Below, piece after piece: positions 15,774 through 24,632 of a DNA stretch of 43,078 nt. The first letter of the stretch is position 1. Each line of letters begins with the position of its first letter. Source of the DNA: an uncultured Armatimonadota bacterium (GTDB lineage Bacteria > Armatimonadota > Fimbriimonadia > Fimbriimonadales > Fimbriimonadaceae); the NCBI GenBank assembly GCA_903904815.1, contig CAIVDU010000106.1:1-43078 (forward strand), read 5' to 3'. The translations under genes were made by a program, and so were the position numbers. The notes under the pieces are model-generated. The model made no database searches, was not told the DNA's origin, and saw only the letters and a program-made list of their open reading frames with translations.

Positions 15774-16607
15774 TCAAAACGTGACTCCTTGAATGTTCAC
15801 GTTCTTGCCGTAGTTGAACTGGCCCTTTTTCATGCTCTTCGCGTGTGAGTCGAAAAACCCGAAGTTCGCGCTTCCACTGTGGCGGAAACGTGGGAATGCT
15901 TCGCAGTCGGGCGGCCAATTCCAAGGAGCGCCACCGTCGCAGTCACCCTTCTGTCCGGTGACCGTGTTGTAGTTCGGCGCCTGGAACACGATGTCATTGG
16001 TGACCGCAGCCTGGTTGTTCCAAACTCCGGTCCAGTCGATGGCCCGCGTGTCGAAGGAGAAAGTAGCAACCAGACCGGCGTCTGCCGAACCCTTCTCGGT
16101 AACCATTGCCTTGCCCGCCGGGTCGTCCACGATCGTGGCGTTGCGGGGGGACGTGCAGACGCTTGGATTGGATCCCATCCAGTTGAGACAAGCAGGGAAC
16201 ATGTCCGAGTGGACTCCGTAGGTGTCCAGCTGTCCGGCCACCTTGCTCGTTGGGCAGGCAAAAACGGTGCCGGGACCGCCCGCCGCGCCCGCATAGGACA
16301 GCAACTGCTCCTTGCCGTTCTTGATGTAAGGCAGGATCACTTGTGACCACTCATGCATGCCGCCCGCTGCGGTTGCCCAACCTGATGAAGCCGAATAATC
16401 CCAGTACGCGGACCAGGGAAGCGTGTCGTCGTAGTCGTTGATATACAGCGCCATGCCGAGCCCGATCTGCTTCATGTTGCTCAAGCACTGAGTCTTTTTG
16501 GCAGCCTCTTTAGCCTGAGCGAAAACGGGGAACAAGATGGCGGCAAGAATAGCGATGATTGCGATAACTACTAGGAGTTCGATGAGGGTAAATGCTTTGC
16601 GTTTCAT
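15774..16607 (-). CDS. DUF1559-type pseudopilin with prepilin N-terminal methylation domain
   Basis: 277 residues. The leader MKRKA precedes the prepilin peptidase site and helix [20 protein letters not shown], then [20 protein letters not shown]. The C-terminal motif is H-X9-DS ([12 protein letters not shown]), a variant of H-X9-DG. I took ATG 16607 because the longer frame (to 16682) overlaps the LacI gene and adds a cysteine/arginine-rich stretch. It lies 11 nt after the LacI stop in the same operon and is followed by the hairpin at 15730-15761 and a lipoprotein. The helix is nearly identical to that of the pilin at 6534, but the globular domains differ, so the two could be surface proteins for different ligands (inference). 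Confidence 0.93.
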   Translation of the reverse strand: MKRKAFTLIELLVVIAIIAILAAILFPVFAQAKEAAKKTQCLSNMKQIGLGMALYINDYDDTLPWSAYWDYSASSGWATAAGGMHEWSQVILPYIKNGKEQLLSYAGAAGGPGTVFACPTSKVAGQLDTYGVHSDMFPACLNWMGSNPSVCTSPRNATIVDDPAGKAMVTEKGSADAGLVATFSFDTRAIDWTGVWNNQAAVTNDIVFQAPNYNTVTGQKGDCDGGAPWNWPPDCEAFPRFRHSGSANFGFFDSHAKSMKKGQFNYGKNVNIQGVTF

Positions 16608-16618
16608 AGGATTACTCT

Positions 16619-17650
16619 TCAGTGAGCGCGCGGTGGACCCGTGGACTCTCGGACATCGAGAGCACAGTCGTATAAACAACAAGCCATGGGCGAGCGTGGG
16701 AGGCCACGCTCGTCGTCATGAATGAGGGATAAAAGATGATTGGTGGCTGCTTGGGCCATCCGGTCGACCGGCTGATTCACCGACGTCAGGCGAGGCTTTG
16801 TCCCCTCGCAAAACTTGGAGGAGTCGAAACCGATGACCGATATGTCGCGGGGCACTTCGACTCCCATTCGGTCGCATGACTGGAGCACAAACCCCGCCAG
16901 TTCGTCCGAGAAGCAAACGAGTGCCGTGTGGGGAGCGTCTTTTTCTGCGTACCGGGTCAAAATCGAGTGGTCCCGGCCCAAAACGACTAGGCCGGGCTTC
17001 GGAATTCCGGCTTGCTGAGCGGCTCGGGTGAGCGCGTGGTTTCGGGCCCCGCCTTCTACCGACTTCACGCTGACCGGATCGATTACGAACGCAATTCGTT
17101 CGTGGCCGAGCGACACGAGGTGCTGCACCACCTGGCGCATAGCCCCATCGTTGTCCGCGCAGAACGTCGGCACCCCGGACATCAGTCCGGGCGGAACGTG
17201 CATCATGACCACCGGGACTCCAGCCGAACTGATGGCCTCGAGAGATTCGCTATCGAACTCCGGACGACACCAAAGCACGCCGTCGAAACGTCCGTCGGAC
17301 ATGGAGAAAGCGTCTCCGTCGATGATGATCCTTGGGCAAAGAGTCATCGCGTAGCCCGCTGGAAACAGGGCCGACGTCACTCCATTGAGAACCTGGATGT
17401 GATAGGGATGCTCTGGTCCCAGTTCGCTAAAGTGCTGAAAAACAACCGCGACCTGGTTTGTACGCCGCGTTTTCAACGACCGGGCGTTCTGATTGGGTCG
17501 ATAGCGAAGCTCTTTGGCGACCTGGCGAATCCGTTCAGCCTTTGCCGGGCTAACTGAGACTTTCTGGTTCCCGCTACCGCTAAGAACGACGCTGACTGCC
17601 ATGGTAGAGACCCCCACGGCGTCCGCGATATCCTTCATTGTTGTTCTCAT
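16619..17650 (-). CDS. LacI family transcriptional regulator
   Basis: 343 residues. The HTH and hinge read [20 protein letters not shown] and [20 protein letters not shown]; the effector domain includes [16 protein letters not shown] and [17 protein letters not shown]. The start is ATG 17650; an in-frame ATG at 17638 (MKDIA...) is equally family-like and neither has a clear ribosome-binding site. It heads the operon LacI-pilin-lipoprotein (minus) and is divergent from the GH43 gene (17908), so it may repress both directions. A candidate operator, ATTTAGCGATATAT, lies at 17654-17667, sharing TTAGCGATA with the palindrome upstream of the esterase operon (22116-22129). The effector is unknown, probably a pentose-containing oligosaccharide by context. 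Confidence 0.93.
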   Translation of the reverse strand: MRTTMKDIADAVGVSTMAVSVVLSGSGNQKVSVSPAKAERIRQVAKELRYRPNQNARSLKTRRTNQVAVVFQHFSELGPEHPYHIQVLNGVTSALFPAGYAMTLCPRIIIDGDAFSMSDGRFDGVLWCRPEFDSESLEAISSAGVPVVMMHVPPGLMSGVPTFCADNDGAMRQVVQHLVSLGHERIAFVIDPVSVKSVEGGARNHALTRAAQQAGIPKPGLVVLGRDHSILTRYAEKDAPHTALVCFSDELAGFVLQSCDRMGVEVPRDISVIGFDSSKFCEGTKPRLTSVNQPVDRMAQAATNHLLSLIHDDERGLPRSPMACCLYDCALDVRESTGPPRAH

Positions 17651-17653
17651 GGC

Positions 17654-17667
17654 ATTTAGCGATATAT
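17654..17667. promoter_or_regulatory. Candidate LacI-type operator in front of the LacI-pilin operon
   Basis: ATTTAGCGATATAT is semi-palindromic (10 of 14 positions symmetric) around a central CG and sits 4 nt upstream of the LacI start codon. It shares TTAGCGATA with the perfect-type site at 22116-22129. The very short distance to the ATG is unusual. Confidence 0.4.
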
Positions 17668-17907
17668 GTCCGGAGCGAGGTCAGTATACGACTGAAAAGC
17701 CGTGTGAGCGAGAAATTTCTTGAAAATCGCCTAACAGACGAGGGATGCGGAGAAGATCTGCCCTTTCATTGCCATCAAAGTGAGTCAAACGCTAAAACAG
17801 ACCTTTGAAATTCAGGTTTGCGATCTGTGCAACGACTGTCAGGAGAGGTCGTTCACTAACGCCTTTCAAGGAATCCAGCATTGACTCCCCAAGTTTGAAC
17901 CTGAACT

Positions 17908-20169
17908 GTGCTCAAACGAAGGGTGGTGTTTTTTGGTTTAAGGTTATATACTGAATCGGCTGGGGGTTCGAAGGTGCGCCGAAGGTTGACTAGGAATCAG
18001 GGATTCTTGGGATTAAGACGTCGAGTTGGGCGATGCTTCCTATCTGCGAACTGCGCGCTGCGAACTGCCAACTTGATAACTTGCATGCTAACCGTCGTTC
18101 TCTTTTCCACGCTCGCCCTCGGGGCGAGCTTCCCGGTCTCGGCCAGTCATGTCGGATCCGGACAGTCTCGTCACACCTGGATGGCCGACAACGGCAACGG
18201 GACGTTCAGCAACCCGCTGTTTTTCGAAGAGTTCTCGGATCCAGATCTGATCCGTGTGGGAGACGACTATTATCTGACCGGAACGACCATGCACACAATG
18301 CCGGGTCTGCCAGTTCTCCACTCGAAGGACCTGGTTAACTGGAAGCTCCTCGGCTACGCGGTAGACGAATTAGATTACGGTCCGCAGTATCGGCTCGAAG
18401 AAGGCAAGTCGATTTACGGCCAAGGGATTTGGGCTCCGTGTCTCCGTTATCACAAGGGCACGTTCTACATCTTCAGCAACGTCAACGGCCGGGCAACTCA
18501 GGTGTTTACCGCCACGAATCCGGCTGGGCCATGGGCTCACCATGAGATGAAGAAGGGCTTCCACGACCTCTCGGTGCTATTCGACGAGGATGAAAAGGCC
18601 TACGTCGTGTGGGGCTACCGAGATCTCCATATCGCCCAGCTCAACGATTCTTTGGATGATATTGTCCCTGGCACCGAACACACGCCCTTTGGTCCGACTT
18701 CGCTCATCGGAGAGGGAAGCCACTTCTACAAGATCAACGGGAAGTACGTGATCACCAGCGCGTGGTATGCGGGCAGAATGAGGATGGCGTGCGCCAGAGC
18801 AGACTCCCCATTTGGACCATACGAGATTCAGCCGGCGATTAGCGCCGACGAGGCGTTTGGCTTCACCTCCGGCTACCGCCTTCGAAACCAAGGCGCCGGG
18901 AAATTCGATACTTGGCCGCTCAATCCTCACGGCGGTCCCGAAGGAGTTGCCATGCACCAGGGGGGAATTGTGGAAACTCAGACCGGCGAATGGTGGGGCT
19001 GGTCCATGATGGACGCGAATTCTATCGGTCGCATGACCTGTTTGTCTCCAGTCACTTGGGAGCAGGGATGGCCCTACTTTGGCTTGCCCGGCAACCTAGG
19101 GCGCACGCCCAGAACTTGGGTCAAGCCAAACACCGGATTCGCGGAGCGTCCGTCCGCCCCCTTCGCGAGGAACGACGATTTCCGTGGCCCGAGCCTCGCC
19201 AACGTTTGGCAATGGAACCATGCGCCGGTTGACGGAAAGTGGTCCCTCAGCGAGCGGCAGGGCTTTCTGCGACTGCACACGGTGCCCGGTGAGAGCCTCT
19301 GGAACGCCCGAAACACATTGACCCAGCGTGCGGTCGGCCCGGCATCTTCTCCCACAGTAGAGTTGGACGCGTCTGGACTCGAAACGGGAGATGTCGCTGG
19401 CCTCGGCCTCCTTAACTATCCCTTTGCTTGGATCGGCATCCGGAAATCGACCCAGGGTTTGGAGATCGTACAGTACGACCAGTCGACCGACAAATCCGAA
19501 GTCCAATCCCTTTCTAGCGGCCGAGTTTGGCTTCGCGCAGACTGTGACTTCATTTCGGAAAAGGCCAAGTTCAGTTTCAGCACGGATGGCAAAGCGTTCC
19601 GCAATCTCGGCCCCGAATTCACGATGATCTTCCAACTCAAGACGTTTCAGGGCATTCGCTATAGTCTGTTCGCGTACGGCGCCGGTGGCGGATTCGCCGA
19701 CTTTTCCCATTTCTCGGTTCACGAACTTTCTCCCACTGCCCTTACCCAGCCGATCCCCATTCACCGCGAAATTCGGCTAGAAAACATGAAGTCAAAAGAG
19801 GCGATCGTCGTCAAAGGTGGTGAACTCGCCTCTGTAACGGCGTCCGACCCGCTTGCCCAATCTCCGGCGGCACATTTCCGGGTCATCGATCGCAAACTCG
19901 GGCGTGTGAGCTTACAGACTGTGGACGGTCGCTTCGTAACCGTGCATGGCTTAGGCGCTCAAGGACAGGTCAGCTTGGAACCAACGCGAAACGACGATTC
20001 TCAAACATTCCAGTGGACCGAGATGGCGCGGGGAGATTTACTCCTGCTCTCGCTCGCAAGCCACCGAAACCTCCGGATCCTTCCGGACGGGGCACTTCGG
20101 GCCGACGAACCGGGAGCCCAATTCGATCGAAAAAACGGCGCGTCCTTTTCCTGGAAGCCAATCTCATAA
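17908..20169 (+). CDS. GH43 glycosidase (beta-xylosidase/alpha-L-arabinofuranosidase type) with C-terminal sandwich and trefoil-like domains
   Basis: A five-bladed beta-propeller GH43 enzyme removing xylose or arabinose from xylan side chains or ends. In the longest frame (753 residues) catalytic residues are base D111 (EFSDPDLIRVGDDYY), pKa-modulating D220 (HDLSVLF) and acid E269 (IGEGSHFYKINGKY). From about residue 420 a beta-sandwich of the GH43_C2 kind follows (DDFRGPSLANVWQWNHAP), then from about 620 a domain with repeated short strands (GRVSLQTVDGRFVTVHGLG) resembling a fascin/beta-trefoil fold. The start is uncertain: GTG 17908 gives a long arginine-rich leader; ATG 18085 begins directly at a signal peptide (MLTVVLFSTLALGASFPVSA). 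Neither has a good ribosome-binding site. The GH51 gene follows after 4 nt. Confidence 0.9.
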   Translation: MLKRRVVFFGLRLYTESAGGSKVRRRLTRNQGFLGLRRRVGRCFLSANCALRTANLITCMLTVVLFSTLALGASFPVSASHVGSGQSRHTWMADNGNGTFSNPLFFEEFSDPDLIRVGDDYYLTGTTMHTMPGLPVLHSKDLVNWKLLGYAVDELDYGPQYRLEEGKSIYGQGIWAPCLRYHKGTFYIFSNVNGRATQVFTATNPAGPWAHHEMKKGFHDLSVLFDEDEKAYVVWGYRDLHIAQLNDSLDDIVPGTEHTPFGPTSLIGEGSHFYKINGKYVITSAWYAGRMRMACARADSPFGPYEIQPAISADEAFGFTSGYRLRNQGAGKFDTWPLNPHGGPEGVAMHQGGIVETQTGEWWGWSMMDANSIGRMTCLSPVTWEQGWPYFGLPGNLGRTPRTWVKPNTGFAERPSAPFARNDDFRGPSLANVWQWNHAPVDGKWSLSERQGFLRLHTVPGESLWNARNTLTQRAVGPASSPTVELDASGLETGDVAGLGLLNYPFAWIGIRKSTQGLEIVQYDQSTDKSEVQSLSSGRVWLRADCDFISEKAKFSFSTDGKAFRNLGPEFTMIFQLKTFQGIRYSLFAYGAGGGFADFSHFSVHELSPTALTQPIPIHREIRLENMKSKEAIVVKGGELASVTASDPLAQSPAAHFRVIDRKLGRVSLQTVDGRFVTVHGLGAQGQVSLEPTRNDDSQTFQWTEMARGDLLLLSLASHRNLRILPDGALRADEPGAQFDRKNGASFSWKPIS

Positions 20170-20173
20170 ACTC

Positions 20174-22081
20174 ATGTTCTTCATTCCCCCGATTCTCCAA
20201 CAACCGCCGGTAAGCCTCCATCTCGACCTTCGAGCCTCCGGAAAATCGGTTAGTCCCTCGCTCTTCGGTCTGATGACCGAAGAGATTAACTACTCATACG
20301 ACGGCGGCCTGTACGCGGAACTCGTCCGGAACCGAGCCTTCCTTGATGACCGGAGAAGGGCCGCACATTGGGCGGCCGTCGGCGAAGGTTCGAGCATCAG
20401 TCTCGAGCAAATCGGCCCAGACGCGGCTCGGCCCACATCCCTCAATGTTCAGGGTGGGGTCGCCAACGAAGGGTATTGGGGCATTCCCGTTCACCCACAT
20501 GCTCTCTACCGGCTCTCAATAATCGCCTCTGCGGAGAGCGGTGGCCCGATTACCGCCAGCATCGAATCGCCAGATGGCCGCGTGGTCTATGCCCAATGCC
20601 GAATGGGTGGATTGGGCAAGGATTGGCGCAAGCTAACGAGTTCACTGAGAACCGCTGGGGACTGCAAGACAACTAAGGACGCAAGGCTCGTGCTTCGTAC
20701 GGGAGCCGGACAAACGGTTCATTTCGCGCAGGTCTCTCTATTCCCAGAAACATTCCTTCGCCGTCCAAACGGGAATCGCCCCGATCTGATGGAGATGCTG
20801 GCAAGCATGAAACCGCAGTTCCTCCGATTTCCAGGAGGAAACTACTTGGAAGGTAACCGGGTTGCCGACCGGTTTCCTTGGAAGCAGACACTGGGGCCGA
20901 TTGAGACACGTCCGGGCCATCCGTCTCCTTGGGGCTACCGATCCAGCGATGGAATGGGACTCCTGGAATTTTTGCAGTGGTCCGAAGACATGGGCGCCAA
21001 GCCCGTCCTTGCCGTATTCGCCGGCTACGCATTGAATGGCGAAGTCGTAAAAGCCGGACCCGGCCTCGACACCTATGTGCAGGAAGCGCTCGATGAGATC
21101 GAGTACGTCATCGGAGGTCCGGAAACGACTTGGGGTAAGCGGCGAGCGGCTGACGGACACCCCAAACCCTTTCCGCTCGAGTGTGTGGAAGTCGGGAACG
21201 AAGATGGATTTGACAAGTCCGGCAGCTACGAAGGACGCTTCGTCCAGTTCTACGACGCCATCAAAGCCAAATATCCCAACCTTAAGGTGATTGCGACTAC
21301 CGGCGGCCAGGACTGGCTCGGAGCAAAGTTCCCACTTTCCCGCCGGAAGCCGGACCTCGTCGACGAACACTACTATGCCAGTGACTGGGACATGATGGCG
21401 ATGGCCTCGAAGTACGACACGTACGACCGAAAGGGGCCAGAAGTGTTCGTGGGAGAGTGGGCATCACAAGGTTTGGGCGATCCGTGGACGGGTCGCGAAA
21501 AGAAGGGCCCTATGCCGGATATGGCAAGCGCCGTTGCCGACGCCGCATTCATGACCGGGTTGGAGCGAAACTCCGATATCGTGAAAATGGCATGCTACGC
21601 TCCCTTGTTGGTGAACCTGAACCCAGGGGGGCGACAGTGGGCGGTCAACCTTATTGGCTACGACGCCCTGTCGACAGTAGGTTCTCCCTCCTACCTGGCG
21701 CAGAAGCTGTTCATGACGACTGTTGGCGACCACACAGTCGCCATGTCCCTCAGCAATGTGCCGAACCAGACCGATGGAAATCGGGCTCTACCCGGAGTTT
21801 TCGCCTCGGCGACCCGTGATTCGAAGCACAAGTTGGTCTACATTAAGCTCGTAAACGCCCTCTCATCAGATCAAACAATCGAGTTCGAAATTCAAGGGGC
21901 GTCCGTCCAGTCGAATGGATCCACAACCACTCTTCATGGCGCGCCGCGAGCGGTAAACGCTCTGAACCAACCCCTTATCGTAGTTCCAGAGGTCAAACAT
22001 CTGACCGGACTAGGTTCGATGTTTCGTCAGATCATTCCCGCTCTCTCGGTCACCGTGTTGACGCTCCATTGCGATCGATAG
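20174..22081 (+). CDS. GH51 alpha-L-arabinofuranosidase
   Basis: 635 residues, releasing L-arabinose from arabinoxylan or arabinan with retention. After a short hydrophobic N-terminus (MFFIPPILQQPP) the family opening SPSLFGLMTEEINYSYDGGLYAELVRNRAF is clear. A sandwich insert and the TIM barrel follow (FLRFPGGNYLEGN). Acid/base is E343 (VEVGNEDGF) and nucleophile E428 (VFVGEWASQG). The C-terminal beta domain ends near SVTVLTL. Translation is probably coupled to the GH43 gene, whose stop is 4 nt upstream. It is a different subtype from the second GH51 (24629-26713), which lacks obvious long identity. No classical charged signal peptide is seen, so the location is uncertain. Confidence 0.92.
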   Translation: MFFIPPILQQPPVSLHLDLRASGKSVSPSLFGLMTEEINYSYDGGLYAELVRNRAFLDDRRRAAHWAAVGEGSSISLEQIGPDAARPTSLNVQGGVANEGYWGIPVHPHALYRLSIIASAESGGPITASIESPDGRVVYAQCRMGGLGKDWRKLTSSLRTAGDCKTTKDARLVLRTGAGQTVHFAQVSLFPETFLRRPNGNRPDLMEMLASMKPQFLRFPGGNYLEGNRVADRFPWKQTLGPIETRPGHPSPWGYRSSDGMGLLEFLQWSEDMGAKPVLAVFAGYALNGEVVKAGPGLDTYVQEALDEIEYVIGGPETTWGKRRAADGHPKPFPLECVEVGNEDGFDKSGSYEGRFVQFYDAIKAKYPNLKVIATTGGQDWLGAKFPLSRRKPDLVDEHYYASDWDMMAMASKYDTYDRKGPEVFVGEWASQGLGDPWTGREKKGPMPDMASAVADAAFMTGLERNSDIVKMACYAPLLVNLNPGGRQWAVNLIGYDALSTVGSPSYLAQKLFMTTVGDHTVAMSLSNVPNQTDGNRALPGVFASATRDSKHKLVYIKLVNALSSDQTIEFEIQGASVQSNGSTTTLHGAPRAVNALNQPLIVVPEVKHLTGLGSMFRQIIPALSVTVLTLHCDR

Positions 22082-22115
22082 GGCGGCTCCGGCCGATCCT
22101 TTCTAAAAAATCTTG

Positions 22116-22129
22116 TGTTAGCGATAACA
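22116..22129. promoter_or_regulatory. LacI-type operator upstream of the esterase operon
   Basis: TGTTAGCGATAACA has the form TGTTAnCGnTAACA, the classical LacI/GntR-type palindrome with central CG. It lies about 145 nt before the esterase start. A possible -10 (TATGAT, 22148-22153) follows, so the site would cover the -35 region. Confidence 0.6.
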
Positions 22130-22166
22130 TGCCCGGGATAAGTCGGTTATGATAGTGAGTCAACGA

Positions 22167-22192
22167 CATCGCATATATGGTTATATGCGATG
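22167..22192 (+). other. Perfect 11-bp hairpin in the esterase operon leader
   Basis: CATCGCATATA (22167-22177) and TATATGCGATG (22182-22192) flank the loop TGGT. There is no T-tract. It may be a 5' mRNA stability stem or a second protein-binding palindrome. Confidence 0.65.
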
Positions 22193-22207
22193 CAGTCATT
22201 TCGATGA

Positions 22208-23215
<1,008 letters not shown>

Positions 23216-23234
23216 GCGCGAACGAGGTCAGAAG

Positions 23235-24548
23235 ATGATGGGATTTCAAGTTGGGTTACTCTTTTCGCTTGGTTCGGTAATGCTCGGAGGATCCCTGCCA
23301 CCGGCGAAAGAAAGGCGCGCACCGGGATGGGACTGGAACGTCGTCATCGGCACCGGCCAAAGCCTCGCCGTGGGCGGTCTTGGCCAGCCCGTCAAGTCGA
23401 AGGAGCAGCCCTTCGGGAATCTGAAGGTGCACAGCGCGGACCTTCAGTGGCCGGTCGATGCAGACGATCCCAAGCTCACACTCGTGCCCCTCGTCGAGCC
23501 CATTGGACGCCGTCCAAACGGATATCCGAATTCATGGCCGATGAATATCGACGGCGAGACGCCCCATACCAGCGCCGCGAACGAGATAAGCGCCCTCGTC
23601 AAAGACAAGTTCGGATTTGACTACGTCACAGTCCACTTCGACGTCGCCGAAGCGGGCCAGGGCATGATCCGGATTCGAAAGAATTCGATCCACGAAGGAG
23701 TCACGGGCCGTTCGTATGAGGCGGCCATGCTCCAGACGAAGGCGATTGCCCGGCTTGCTCGCGCAAGTGGAAAGTCGTACGGCGTGGGCGCAATCTTCAT
23801 GACCCATGGAGAAACTGACACCGGCAATGCCAAGTACGGCGAGGATCTGCACCAGCTGTGGTCGGACTACAACACCGATATCAAGGCAATCACCGGTCAA
23901 AAACGGGACGTGTTGATGATTGTCTCTCAGCACAACCGACTCGGAGAATTCTCGCCTTCTACCATCGCGCAGTGGAAGGTCGGTGAAGATTTTCCGGACA
24001 ACATCGTGTGCTCCGGACCCAAATACCAATATCCCTACGGATTCGACTCCCTGCACATGAACGCCGACGGATATCGGCTCCTCGGCGAAAAATACGGTCA
24101 GGTCTACTTCGAAAGAGTGGTGTTGGGGCATAAGTGGAAGCCTCTTCAGCCCGAGCGGGTGACTCGAGGAAAGAACAAGATCACCATCCGGTTTCACGTA
24201 CCAGTGAAGCCCTTGGTATGGGACTCGGCCATGGCCAACCCTCATCCCTCATCCCCCGAGTGGGCCAATGGCAAGGGTTTTGAGGTCACCGACTCTTTAG
24301 GAAAGCGGGTCATGATCCAGTCGGCAACGCTTCGCGGCTCTGACTCGGTTGTCTTGGATCTGGCGACCGATCCAGGGCCAGGTGCTCGAGTCAGTTACGC
24401 CATGCTCGGGGAGCCAACCCTTCGAAACCCCCAGTACGGCGCATCGCCCCATTGGGGACTCCTTCGCGACTCCGACCCATTCGTAGGATTCAACACCCAC
24501 GCACCGCAGCCGAACTACTGCGTCGCGTTTGACACCAAAGCCTCCTAA
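23235..24548 (+). CDS. SGNH/CE6-like carbohydrate esterase (sialate O-acetylesterase-type)
   Basis: 437 residues from ATG 23235 (GAGG at 23224-23227); an adjacent ATG at 23238 is also possible. A weak signal (MMGFQVGLLFSLGSVMLGGS) precedes the block VVIGTGQSLAVGG with nucleophile S43, as in the GQS block of CE6/DUF303 acetylesterases. The middle block FMTHGETDTGN resembles the HQGESD block, and D271-x-x-H274 (DSLHMNADGYRLLG) is the SGNH block V pair. Expected to remove acetyl groups from xylan or another decorated glycan. The C-terminal 120 residues form an extra beta-rich domain. The longer frame from 23067 overlaps the CE1 gene and is spurious at its 5' end. The second GH51 gene begins 80 nt downstream. 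Confidence 0.8.
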   Translation: MMGFQVGLLFSLGSVMLGGSLPPAKERRAPGWDWNVVIGTGQSLAVGGLGQPVKSKEQPFGNLKVHSADLQWPVDADDPKLTLVPLVEPIGRRPNGYPNSWPMNIDGETPHTSAANEISALVKDKFGFDYVTVHFDVAEAGQGMIRIRKNSIHEGVTGRSYEAAMLQTKAIARLARASGKSYGVGAIFMTHGETDTGNAKYGEDLHQLWSDYNTDIKAITGQKRDVLMIVSQHNRLGEFSPSTIAQWKVGEDFPDNIVCSGPKYQYPYGFDSLHMNADGYRLLGEKYGQVYFERVVLGHKWKPLQPERVTRGKNKITIRFHVPVKPLVWDSAMANPHPSSPEWANGKGFEVTDSLGKRVMIQSATLRGSDSVVLDLATDPGPGARVSYAMLGEPTLRNPQYGASPHWGLLRDSDPFVGFNTHAPQPNYCVAFDTKAS

Positions 24549-24551
24549 TTC

Positions 24552-24632
24552 ATGAGTCTATTCCCCGTCCTTCCTCTCGTTCTCAGTCAGACATCTCCTT
24601 GCCAAGACTCATTCCTCCGAAAACCTCTATGA
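24552..24632 (+). CDS. Possible 26-residue leader peptide or displaced signal sequence
   Basis: ATG 24552 reads MSLFPVLPLVLSQTSP and continues for 26 codons to a TGA that overlaps the ATG of the following GH51 gene (ATGA at 24629-24632). The hydrophobic start resembles the short N-termini of the GH13 ([12 protein letters not shown]) and first GH51 (MFFIPPILQQPP) proteins. It has no good ribosome-binding site. It may be a coupling leader or chance. Confidence 0.25.
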   Translation: MSLFPVLPLVLSQTSPCQDSFLRKPL

